A stretch of DNA of 15,320 nucleotides from Thermoplasmata archaeon (lineage in GTDB: Archaea; Thermoplasmatota; Thermoplasmata; Thermoplasmatales; Thermoplasmataceae): positions 1 through 15,320 of the forward strand of contig JAJZOK010000076.1 in assembly GCA_021811525.1 (NCBI GenBank), given 5' to 3'. How positions within the stretch are numbered: the stretch's first letter is position 1; every line of letters begins with the position of its first letter. The notes below the pieces were generated by a model. That model searched no databases. It was not told the origin of the DNA and was given only the letters and a program-made list of their open reading frames with translations. Positions 1-6,290 of this stretch are shown piece after piece. A program made the position numbers and the translations under genes.

Positions 1-60
1 ATTTTCTGCGAATTCCTCGTGCAGTTTCCTAAGTTCTATTGCACCATTGTCAAATGTCAT
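1..60 (-). CDS. Partial hypothetical protein, N-terminus only
   Basis: A minus-strand reading frame starts at an ATG at 60-58 and runs off the left edge; 20 codons are visible, beginning MTFDNGAIEL. A GAGG Shine-Dalgarno sequence lies 7 nt upstream, which favours this ATG over another in-frame ATG at 66-64. The start overlaps, in ATGA style, the stop codon of a degenerate integrase-like tail (57-97). Too little is visible to assign a family, and the frame could be fortuitous. Confidence 0.4.
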   Translation of the reverse strand, partial: MTFDNGAIELRKLHEEFAEN

Positions 61-97
61 ATCCATCCCTCAACCCATTCCCTCAACTCTATCATAC
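57..97 (-). pseudogene. Degenerate 3' end of an integrase gene
   Basis: Read on the minus strand, this stretch encodes IELREWVEGWI followed by a stop. The intact integrase at 1272-1832 ends in KEMRKWVEGWE. The DNA also matches: a perfect 15-bp block, flanking CCTCA and TATGAT-like blocks, and about 5 bp missing relative to the intact gene, which shifts the frame. No integrase catalytic motif was found further upstream (98-215). It is best read as the remnant of a second integrase copy, or as a recombined att-like end. A short chance match is possible, but a 15-bp identity at the same place in the reading frame makes that less likely. Confidence 0.5.
63..77. repeat. 15-bp direct repeat, copy 1 (att-like)
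   Basis: CCATCCCTCAACCCA occurs here and again, identical and in the same orientation, at 1278-1292, 1215 bp away. The second copy codes for the last residues of the intact integrase. Flanking bases are also similar. The pair brackets the plus-strand gene at 216-1208, as attachment sites flanking an inserted cassette would; duplication of the integrase end by ordinary recombination would look the same. Confidence 0.6.
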
Positions 98-158
98 TTC
101 CTTGATTAAGTGTCCAATAAAGATTTCTTTTTCGGACAGTAAAATCATGGGTAGGAGA

Positions 159-168
159 TATATAAATA
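159..168 (+). promoter_or_regulatory. TATA box for the gene at 216
   Basis: TATATAAATA lies about 48-57 nt upstream of the ATG at 216, preceded by a purine-rich stretch suitable for a BRE. Transcription would start near 190, giving a leader of about 25 nt. It matches the archaeal TATA consensus well and is the only such element on the plus strand here. Confidence 0.6.
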
Positions 169-215
169 AACCAGTCAATTTTGAGTGGTAGGTTTTTCGG
201 GCGCCAAAGTGATCG

Positions 216-1208
216 ATGCGGTATGATAAGTTTTTAATCGTAATATCTTTATATGACTTGGAACAGAAGGATGGAATCCCTATGGAAGACCTTGAGGATT
301 ATTACAATAGACTGATGCTGAAATGCGATGAACTCAAGCTGTCAAAATTCTACACCGAAAGCCTTTCTGATGAAGAAATACCTGAAATGAGATGGTCGAA
401 ACAAGAAGATGAGTTAGACGAGTTTCTGGACATCGCCAGAAATGAAACACACGTCCTTCTAGTTCACATCAAGGTCATAAGTGAAGAAGATATAGAAACC
501 GTTAAAGAAGAATTGAAAGAAGGAGAGGAAGAATTATCTTTTCTTGAGGAACCAGATGATGCAGACGAAATCGAGGAAAAAAGTTTCGAAATAACAAAAC
601 TCAAGCGAATTCTGGAAATTTACAGAGAACACTTGGGTAAAATCGGTCTTCTTAGCTATGGGTGGCTGAATAACGGGGTTCTGTATAGCAATAATGTGAG
701 AACTCGCTGGTATGATAGCACGATTGATATAGAGCTTTCAGAGTATGGAGAAGAAAGTGGGATGAGGAATCCTGAGGAGGAAAAGAGAAACAATCTCAAG
801 AAGTTCAAAGAAATGCCACTTGAAGAAATGTCAGATTTGTTTTCCGAGTTCTTACAGAGTAATTACCACTTGGTTAAAATGACTCCCAGCCGGATGCGCA
901 GCGCCCAAATGAGATTCTTAGATATCCAGTTCTCTCTCAGTGAAGATGAGCTTAGGGCCCAGAAAATGGTGAAAAAATTGATGGATGCACTTGCGCTGGG
1001 TATTCGGATAAATATTAAGAAAGAGCTGGAGGGAACAGATCAGCTTGTGAACGACTTGGCAGATTGGTTCAAGAGCACCGGAGTATATTCGCCATCTAAA
1101 ATTACCAAACATGCCATCACTACTTATCTAAACGCGAATGGCAAAATAATGTCAGAAGCAGCAATAGAGGTTATTTCTGGTCGGGTCAAGGAAAAGCTGA
1201 ACTTATAA
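216..1208 (+). CDS. Hypothetical acidic protein, 330 aa
   Basis: I do not recognise the family. The protein has no signal peptide or membrane segment and should be cytosolic. Residues 60-135 are strongly acidic (runs of E and D) and probably helical or coiled-coil. Residues 150-170 hold a tryptophan-rich patch (GWLNNG, TRWYDS). The C-terminal third (about 220-330) is more basic and helical and could be a nucleic-acid-binding or oligomerisation domain; that is inference only. GTGATC, complementary to the 16S tail, sits just before the ATG, unusually close for a ribosome-binding site. It is the only complete gene on the plus strand, has its own promoter, and is bracketed by the 15-bp integrase-end repeats, so it may be cargo of an inserted cassette or a regulator of the element. 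Confidence 0.8.
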   Translation: MRYDKFLIVISLYDLEQKDGIPMEDLEDYYNRLMLKCDELKLSKFYTESLSDEEIPEMRWSKQEDELDEFLDIARNETHVLLVHIKVISEEDIETVKEELKEGEEELSFLEEPDDADEIEEKSFEITKLKRILEIYREHLGKIGLLSYGWLNNGVLYSNNVRTRWYDSTIDIELSEYGEESGMRNPEEEKRNNLKKFKEMPLEEMSDLFSEFLQSNYHLVKMTPSRMRSAQMRFLDIQFSLSEDELRAQKMVKKLMDALALGIRINIKKELEGTDQLVNDLADWFKSTGVYSPSKITKHAITTYLNANGKIMSEAAIEVISGRVKEKLNL

Positions 1209-1230
1209 ATTCACCTGGCCATTTTCGCCT

Positions 1231-1243
1231 CTTTTTTATTTTA
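1231..1243 (+). terminator. T-rich terminator between convergent genes
   Basis: A run of six T followed by A and further T begins 22 nt after the stop codon at 1208, in the 63-bp gap before the convergent integrase stop. Archaeal RNA polymerase terminates at such runs without needing a hairpin, and none is evident. Confidence 0.5.
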
Positions 1244-1271
1244 CAGCAATTTCATGAGGGTCATTGAAATT

Positions 1272-1832
1272 CTATTCCCATCCCTCAACCCACTTCCTCA
1301 TTTCTTTGCGATCATATTCCTCAAATGGGATATTAACATAATGCTCGTACTGTGTTACGGTAGAGTGCCCTTGACTCAATGCAATCTGTAGAGCCTTATC
1401 CGGATAATAAAACACTAACCAGGATTCCCATGTCTTCCTGAAGGTCTTATTGTTGACCGGTGGTCCTTCAAGGATCCTTTTTGATAACCTTCTCAACTTC
1501 ATATCAAATGCAGGAAGTTCAGGCAAAGGATGCCGAGCCTGGAATAGATCAGAAATGAGAGTTTTGCCGATATCACTTAACCTTATGGCCCTCTCCTTCT
1601 GTTTTGCCTTGACTTTCATCATGGATCCTCGAGGGAGATAAATGAATCTTCCATCCAACCAGTCGGGATTCTCCCTGAATCTCTGCAGTTCAGCATACCT
1701 CATTCCTGTTACCAGGAGTGAAGTACAGATCCTTTTCATGTCAATGTCCAGGTTTTCTCTCAAGGTCTCCCATTCAGATGGCCTGAGGATCCTGACTTCA
1801 AACTTTTCTGAAGATCTTACAATGGCTCTCAA
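1272..1832 (-). CDS. int: Short SSV-type tyrosine recombinase (integrase), catalytic domain only
   Basis: Site-specific tyrosine recombinase, expected to integrate or excise a mobile element. The catalytic set is visible: R45 in GMRYAEL, a lysine in the beta-hairpin around 73-79, K129-x-x-R132 instead of the common HxxR, H156 in QGHS, and nucleophile Y165 nine residues after the histidine (Y162 is the alternative). KxxR is the arrangement known from SSV-type archaeal virus integrases. At 186 residues it lacks the N-terminal core-binding or arm-binding domain; relatives are usually near 300. The start is a TTG at 1832; the frame stays open upstream only to a TAA near 1882, so the full N-domain cannot be encoded here. 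It may be a naturally minimal enzyme or the int(C) part of a gene split by integration. Its last codons lie in the 15-bp repeat. Confidence 0.85.
   Translation of the reverse strand: MRAIVRSSEKFEVRILRPSEWETLRENLDIDMKRICTSLLVTGMRYAELQRFRENPDWLDGRFIYLPRGSMMKVKAKQKERAIRLSDIGKTLISDLFQARHPLPELPAFDMKLRRLSKRILEGPPVNNKTFRKTWESWLVFYYPDKALQIALSQGHSTVTQYEHYVNIPFEEYDRKEMRKWVEGWE
1278..1292. repeat. 15-bp direct repeat, copy 2 (inside integrase 3' end)
   Basis: Identical to 63-77. It encodes the WVEGW tail of the integrase, so recombination at this site would keep the reading frame while exchanging the sequence beyond it. Confidence 0.6.
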
Positions 1833-1913
1833 AATGCCTGTTAAGTTTATGTCAAGACTTAATGGTTTTTCTATGGGCCCTTATATACTGACCTTTGAAA
1901 ATAAGATTATGAG

Positions 1914-1921
1914 TATATAAA
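1914..1921 (-). promoter_or_regulatory. TATA box for the integrase gene
   Basis: TTTATATA on the minus strand predicts a start site near 1890. A second TATATAA at 1887-1881 on the same strand would start transcription near 1857, 25 nt before the TTG start. Either could serve; the second fits a shorter leader. Confidence 0.5.
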
Positions 1922-1925
1922 GAGC

Positions 1926-1950
1926 GTTAAGTTTTACACTAAAAGTTAAC
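1926..1950. promoter_or_regulatory. Inverted repeat upstream of the integrase promoter
   Basis: Two 11-nt arms (1926-1936 and 1940-1950) are complementary except for one central mismatch and are separated by 3 nt. The element lies directly upstream of the integrase TATA box and just downstream of the stop codon of the gene at 1958. It could be an operator for integrase control or a hairpin ending the upstream transcript; position fits both. Confidence 0.45.
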
Positions 1951-1957
1951 TTGTTAT

Positions 1958-2560
1958 TCATGTTTTGGTGGCATTGGAAACATTCACTATGAACTGAGTC
2001 GAGAGCGTTTGGGTTCTTCCTGAGATATGGTAAGGGCCAATATTGTAAACTGGAGTAACTGTGACATTGATCCAAAGGGTCAGATTTCCAATACCAACGG
2101 GCTGATTCGTAAAAGAACCCTGAACTAAGCTGCTTAATGAATATGGCAGAGCCTGAGGAATCAGACGGCTCTTGGGAGAGGTGAGATATTTACCAGGGTT
2201 TATCTGAATGCTTGCAGACAGAGAAGTATTGGAGAAAGGAAAACTTGTCTTCTGGCTAACCTTAAAAATAGAGAAATAAAGGAATGGCCCGGTGTAATTG
2301 GAATTCACCACTTTGTTTCCCTGCAAAGGGAGTACAACATAAACGTAGCTTACCCTGTTTCCGTAACCACTGAAGTTCAGGTATCCAACCTTGTAATTGT
2401 AATTTGAATCATTGTATTCATACGATGAAAGCAGATTATATGGTGTCTTGTCCGGACTGAGCCCTATGCTTGATGATACACTGTGTAAGCTGATTGCTGT
2501 GAAAGAAGTGAAAAACACTATTACAATTATTATTGCCACCACCTTATATGTTGATCTCAT
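1958..2560 (-). CDS. Secreted or membrane-anchored protein, 200 aa
   Basis: Family not recognised. The N-terminus (MRSTYK then a run of V, I and F to about residue 25) is a signal peptide or uncleaved anchor. The rest is a Ser/Asn/Tyr-rich extracellular domain with several NxS/T sequons (for example NYT, NTS, NLT, NVT, NVS, NAT), as usual for surface proteins of acidophilic archaea. The start at 2560 is chosen because GGGAGGAG lies just upstream; an earlier ATG at 2578 overlaps the previous gene's stop and lacks a ribosome-binding site. It follows the 600-residue secreted protein by 10 nt, so the two form one transcript and may form one surface complex. Confidence 0.75.
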   Translation of the reverse strand: MRSTYKVVAIIIVIVFFTSFTAISLHSVSSSIGLSPDKTPYNLLSSYEYNDSNYNYKVGYLNFSGYGNRVSYVYVVLPLQGNKVVNSNYTGPFLYFSIFKVSQKTSFPFSNTSLSASIQINPGKYLTSPKSRLIPQALPYSLSSLVQGSFTNQPVGIGNLTLWINVTVTPVYNIGPYHISGRTQTLSTQFIVNVSNATKT

Positions 2561-2570
2561 GGCTCCTCCC

Positions 2571-4373
2571 TCATGCATATTCCGCTATGTATATGGGTTC
2601 CGATAATGATCCACCGAAGAGTCCCTGTCCACCATTGGAAATCGTGAATCCGGCGGAATATTCAAAGTAGTTGAGCATAGCATTGGAAGGCGTGTAGCTC
2701 GTGCTGATGGCCTGTACAAACTGCATGTTTTGATGGAAACTGAATATATAGGAATCCTTGAAGGAGAAACCATAGTTATAGCTGTAGCCCAGTGGATTGT
2801 AATATACCGCATACTTTGTAACAGTAAACCCGGCATTATGGGAGACATTTATATCATTATATCCAGTGGGAAGAGACTGACTTATCTGGTGGAAGAATAT
2901 CGGGTACAGGGCCGCCATGATAGCACCGGTCCCGAGAGATTCGGCAGTAACCAAAACTGTCAATGCGGAATAAAGAGCCTCCTCTCCCAGCTGCCAGGTG
3001 CCATTCTGATAGTTTTGATAGGATTCATCCTGAACTTTGAAATAGACCCAGTTTTGTGAGGTTGGTGTAGAAATCTGGTTTCCAGTCCACTTAAAGTTCT
3101 GATAGACGCTGTTTACCCAATAACTGCTTGAGGAATCCACTCTAAGAAAAGATGTCTCCAGCCTCATATATGGGTAACTGGTAGAAGATATGGGATAGTT
3201 AAAATCTGATGTTACCTGCAAAGTTAGATAGCCGACCAATGAGCCTTGTGAATTGTAGACGGGTTTTGATGAGTATGTTTGACCAGGGATAATATTGCCA
3301 TTGGATCCAGCAGAAGGAAACTCTGTAAAAACATTGAATGAGTGCCCAGACGACATACTTTCGCCACCATATGAATTGTAAATGTAAGCAACAAAGTATG
3401 AGTACACTCCCGGGGTTGCTGACCAAGTTTCTGGATAGGAACCTGTTGTTCCGGGATTCCAGGATCTAATTTGAATCCATTGCCCATTTAGCGCATTAAC
3501 AACATACATTTTCAATGTATCGCCACCCGACCCAAGAGAGTAAACATTTGCTGTCATTTGAATGCTGGTGGCCCCTGAAATTGTATTGGAGTAGGTTGTG
3601 CTGACCTGAAAAGATGAAAGTTGTGGAGGGGTACCAGAGCTGCCTCCACCGCCGCATCCCGGGCAGGGAGCAGGCATCTGCGGGCTCAATACCGGATCAA
3701 CCGAGTAGGTTTCATTTTTCATCAATGTTATTGGCCCAAATGGCAAGGAAACCCTAGACGCCGTAGCATTGGTCCCGATGCCTCCAATTTGAAATGTTGA
3801 CATCTCATTGCGCCAACTTACTTTTAAGCGCCCTAAGGTAGCACTCCAGTCATTCGATGGGATCAAATTGCTTGTGAGTTTTTTTCCTAACTGTGTCGTA
3901 GCCATATTTATTTTAAGCGGCGTATTGCCATTTAGATAAACGGTATGAACCGGATTTGAAGCCAGTTGAAAAACGGCGTAATAACTTGTGTTTTGGGCTA
4001 TGAGATTTTTCACAGCAATACTTGAATCGATTGATCCTCTTTGGAATGAAAATATTTCTGCTATTTTCACATATGAACTGTTCTTCATCACAACTACAGA
4101 ATTTTGCAAATTGTTCTTTATCCTTCTAATATTAAAGGATGAAAAATGAATCATTTTAAGACTGGCATTCTGTAGTTCAAATATCTTCCAATTAACTTTG
4201 TAGGATCCAGTTCCTAACATGACAAAAGTGTTTTTCCCTTTGATAATCACCTTTTCGTTTCCTACCTGGTATTGGTGAACATTACTTTGTAAGGGTGATG
4301 CAATACTGATGCCTGGTATAATCATAAGAACCGCGGCAAGTATTGATACTGCAATCGCAACTTTACCATTCAT
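2571..4373 (-). CDS. Large secreted surface protein, 600 aa
   Basis: Function unknown. An N-terminal signal sequence (MNGK, then hydrophobic to about residue 25, ending near ISIAS) directs export. Residues about 30-230 form an N-terminal domain ending in SVDPVLSP. A short CPGCGGGGSSG linker with two cysteines follows at about 235-245. An Ig-like or fibronectin-like beta domain (about 250-345) and a Tyr/Ser/Asn-rich C-terminal domain (350-600) come next. A hydrophobic alanine-rich stretch near 480-500 (GTGAIMAALYPIFF) could insert in or touch a membrane; no C-terminal anchor is seen. There is no Shine-Dalgarno; a TATA-like element 18-28 nt upstream suggests a leaderless transcript. Base composition is low in G+C (16 of 60 in 4081-4140). 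It is co-transcribed with the gene at 1958-2560. Confidence 0.75.
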   Translation of the reverse strand: MNGKVAIAVSILAAVLMIIPGISIASPLQSNVHQYQVGNEKVIIKGKNTFVMLGTGSYKVNWKIFELQNASLKMIHFSSFNIRRIKNNLQNSVVVMKNSSYVKIAEIFSFQRGSIDSSIAVKNLIAQNTSYYAVFQLASNPVHTVYLNGNTPLKINMATTQLGKKLTSNLIPSNDWSATLGRLKVSWRNEMSTFQIGGIGTNATASRVSLPFGPITLMKNETYSVDPVLSPQMPAPCPGCGGGGSSGTPPQLSSFQVSTTYSNTISGATSIQMTANVYSLGSGGDTLKMYVVNALNGQWIQIRSWNPGTTGSYPETWSATPGVYSYFVAYIYNSYGGESMSSGHSFNVFTEFPSAGSNGNIIPGQTYSSKPVYNSQGSLVGYLTLQVTSDFNYPISSTSYPYMRLETSFLRVDSSSSYWVNSVYQNFKWTGNQISTPTSQNWVYFKVQDESYQNYQNGTWQLGEEALYSALTVLVTAESLGTGAIMAALYPIFFHQISQSLPTGYNDINVSHNAGFTVTKYAVYYNPLGYSYNYGFSFKDSYIFSFHQNMQFVQAISTSYTPSNAMLNYFEYSAGFTISNGGQGLFGGSLSEPIYIAEYA

Positions 4374-4390
4374 AGAGTCAAATATAATAC

Positions 4391-4401
4391 AAATTTTATT
4401 T
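4391..4401 (-). promoter_or_regulatory. TATA-like element for the surface-protein pair
   Basis: AAATAAAATTT on the minus strand is centred about 24 nt upstream of the ATG at 4373, the distance expected between a TATA box and the transcription start of a leaderless mRNA. The absence of a Shine-Dalgarno sequence agrees with this. Confidence 0.5.
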
Positions 4402-4641
4402 GTTAATTTTGTAGCAACTCTCTGTAATTTAACAACTCCCTTCTACCCACCAATTATTCGTTATTCTCTGCTGAAAAGGGAAATACGCCACTTATCGTGC
4501 TAATTTCCCGACTCTAGAATTTGCAAAATGAATGGAAAACGTTGAGAAAATAGAGTCCCGAATGGATTATGAAAGTCAGAATTGGCAGCATAAGTTCAAA
4601 TCCTTTTGTTCAAAAATAGATCATTGGTTTAATCTCCTAAT

Positions 4642-4678
4642 AAAAATATTTCAATTCAGATGTTATTAAAATATTTTT
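4642..4678. repeat. AT-rich 10-bp inverted repeat
   Basis: AAAAATATTT at 4642-4651 and its exact complement AAATATTTTT at 4669-4678 are separated by 17 nt. Such a repeat in the non-coding region could be a duplex-unwinding element or a protein site; in AT-rich DNA it could also be chance. Confidence 0.4.
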
Positions 4679-4918
4679 CCGACATTACCAGTTCAATTGG
4701 GAAATAGCACACTTCTGAAGACCTTGGCTGCTGAAACAAACTGATGCATTCTTGGCAATACAAAGAAAAATAGTATTTTCCCCTGATTCCTGACGGTAAC
4801 CTCACCGGATTGTTTAAACCAGCCTAATTTTCAAAACCCCTCTCCCTGCTTTCTTATCTATATAATACATGAAAAGTTATCCACCACCGCCAAAACAGGA
4901 CAGAATCAATTAGAGAAA

Positions 4919-4940
4919 CAATAAAATAAGGGAAAATTAA
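4919..4940 (-). terminator. T-rich terminator after the 13-gene operon
   Basis: On the minus strand TTAATTTTCCCTTATTTTATTG follows the palindrome and direct repeats downstream of the ATPase stop codon. Clustered T-runs are the usual archaeal termination signal. Confidence 0.4.
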
Positions 4941-4942
4941 GC

Positions 4943-4980
4943 TGTCCTACTGGTGTCCTGTCAGTGTCCTATAGGACACT
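4943..4980. repeat. Three 11-bp-phased TGTCCT repeats ending in an 18-bp palindrome
   Basis: TGTCCT begins at 4943, 4954 and 4965, exactly 11 bp apart, about one helical turn, so bound proteins would sit on the same face. The last copy is part of a perfect palindrome, AGTGTCCTATAGGACACT (4963-4980), which abuts the ATPase stop codon. A further inverted copy, AGGACA, is at 4897-4902. This fits iterons or an operator or partition site bound by a dimer. The palindrome could also form a 7-bp stem with a TATA loop acting in termination. Confidence 0.65.
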
Positions 4981-5919
4981 TCACACAGTTAAATTGGAAT
5001 CATCGGAATCTGGAACCCTGTTCTTTTCAGGATCTACCTTCTGTTCGCAATTTGGGCAGCTTGTTCTCTTTGCCGAACCGGTAAATCTCCAGATATAATT
5101 GCAGTGGTTGCATTTGACATCATATCCTGAAGATCGACTCTCCTTTTCCAGAATGTACACTCTGGTTTCGCAGTTAGGACACCGGGCAACCCTCAAAAAC
5201 CCATGATACTGCCAGGAATAACCACATTCACCACATGTTAATGGAATTCCATCACCTGAATCTCTGGATCTTCCAGTGAGTTTTTCTTCAAATTCCTTGA
5301 ACTTTGATTCCATGTATTCCTTTTTCTTAGCTTCATATGCTTCAATGAGTGCTGGAGAAGGTAATTTGAACCTGGTTGTCTTGATCGTGATCTTCTTGAA
5401 TCCCCTCTGTATCTGGGGATACTTGAACCAGATCTTGTCGTCATGGTATGGTGACGGGAAAGGCAACTTTGGCTTCATTATTCCCTGTACGTCGGTGGCT
5501 TCAAACATCACGTGAATAAGATTCCTTGACTGCCTCTCAATGAAGTAAATCTTTGGCACGGTGATAAGGAGAATGATCTGCATATACCTGAAGCCCTGGG
5601 TGAGCATTCCGAATATGACCGATGATTGGTTCTTCCACAACCTTGCATTGACACCAAGGCCAGCGTCATCAAAAATAACAACAGAGCCAGGTTTCAGTTT
5701 CCCTGAATTAACAAGGGTTATGAGTTCCTGAACTGTGAAGACAATCCTTTCCACTGAGAAATCCGGATCTATCTGCTCAGCCAAGGAAATAGAGGAAAGA
5801 GATTTCCCGGATCCTGTGTCGCCGACAAAAATTCCAATGAGATTCCTGTTCTGCTTGATACGCCTCTTAACCCAGGGAATAAGCCATGTTGATTTCTCTC
5901 CATATTCAAATGTTGGCAT
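4981..5919 (-). CDS. P-loop ATPase with two C-terminal zinc ribbons
   Basis: Cytosolic ATPase of 312 residues. Walker A is GDTGSGKS (33-40), Walker B VVIFDDAG (80-87), followed by a conserved-looking segment (NARLWKNQ, then a hydrophobic strand about 113-127). The fold suggests a RecA/AAA-type motor, perhaps related to Zot/FtsK-HerA morphogenesis or DNA-translocation ATPases; that relation is inference. Residues 190-215 form a charged helix. Then come two near-identical zinc ribbons with pattern CxxCxYxW-x11-CPNC: C229, C232, C247, C250 and C270, C273, C288, C291. Such modules usually bind DNA or partner proteins. The start at 5919 is chosen because it follows the upstream stop by 1 nt; an upstream ATG at 5967 would overlap that gene by 47 bp. 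No good Shine-Dalgarno is seen, suggesting translational coupling. It is the last gene of the operon and its probable energy source. Confidence 0.85.
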   Translation of the reverse strand: MPTFEYGEKSTWLIPWVKRRIKQNRNLIGIFVGDTGSGKSLSSISLAEQIDPDFSVERIVFTVQELITLVNSGKLKPGSVVIFDDAGLGVNARLWKNQSSVIFGMLTQGFRYMQIILLITVPKIYFIERQSRNLIHVMFEATDVQGIMKPKLPFPSPYHDDKIWFKYPQIQRGFKKITIKTTRFKLPSPALIEAYEAKKKEYMESKFKEFEEKLTGRSRDSGDGIPLTCGECGYSWQYHGFLRVARCPNCETRVYILEKESRSSGYDVKCNHCNYIWRFTGSAKRTSCPNCEQKVDPEKNRVPDSDDSNLTV

Positions 5920-5920
5920 T

Positions 5921-6286
5921 TCAATCGCTGTAAGGCTCCGACAAAACACCATCACTGGACGTTGCATTCACCGGTATGAGAAGGCCAAGCTCCTGCATTG
6001 CCTGTGATAGAAGGCCAAGGAATTCCCCACAGATCTGATAAGATTCATTCACATAGTTTGGAGACTCTTCATCAATCTTTGATATCTTTTCGTAGATCTT
6101 CCTGTATGAATCCTCATAACCATCTATTTCATCCGTGAATGGTGACAGCATGTTCTCCAGCTGCACCAGGGACTTAAAATAGGAAAGGACATTGGACCTG
6201 TTGTGCGGACGGTTCACCGGTAGTTCCGAACAGCTCATATACATGGTATAAAATGCGTGAGCTCCGTCCCTTGAACCTTCATCCAT
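5921..6286 (-). CDS. Small acidic helical protein, 121 aa
   Basis: Family not recognised. It has no signal peptide or membrane segment. Residues 30-105 look entirely alpha-helical and acidic (for example LVQLENMLSPF, YRKIYEKISKIDEE), suggesting a small helical bundle. GGTGATC, strongly complementary to the 16S tail, overlaps the stop codon of the upstream ArdC-like gene and lies 4 bp before the ATG, so translation is coupled. It lies 1 nt before the ATPase gene and could be its adaptor or chaperone; this rests on position only. Confidence 0.75.
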   Translation of the reverse strand: MDEGSRDGAHAFYTMYMSCSELPVNRPHNRSNVLSYFKSLVQLENMLSPFTDEIDGYEDSYRKIYEKISKIDEESPNYVNESYQICGEFLGLLSQAMQELGLLIPVNATSSDGVLSEPYSD

Positions 6287-6290
6287 CAGA

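Larger units (their letters stand above)
4374..4980. other. Non-coding AT-rich region between transcription units
   Basis: No credible gene is seen in these 607 bp on either strand; the longest frames are short and lack ribosome-binding sites. It holds the promoter of the surface-protein pair (4391-4401), a 7-bp inverted repeat GACTCTA/TAGAGTC at 4510-4516 and 4551-4557, an AT-only 10-bp inverted repeat (4642-4678), a TATA-like TATATAATA near 4859-4867, and the TGTCCT array at the right end. The combination of AT-rich DNA, inverted repeats and iteron-like motifs is typical of replication or partition sites, but no replication initiator was recognised. Confidence 0.5.

Noticed and set aside
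2561..2578. Upstream ATG at 2578 for the 200-aa secreted protein
   Set aside because: It overlaps the preceding stop codon and would place the strong GGGAGGAG site inside the coding sequence rather than before the start.
4309..4503. 64-codon plus-strand frame
   Set aside because: It overlaps the signal-peptide part of the secreted protein gene, has no ribosome-binding site, and its composition mirrors the opposite strand.
4741..4915. Tiny frames of 14-18 codons in the non-coding region, for example from the ATG at 4869 on the plus strand
   Set aside because: Too short, no ribosome-binding site, and no sign of conservation that could be judged here.
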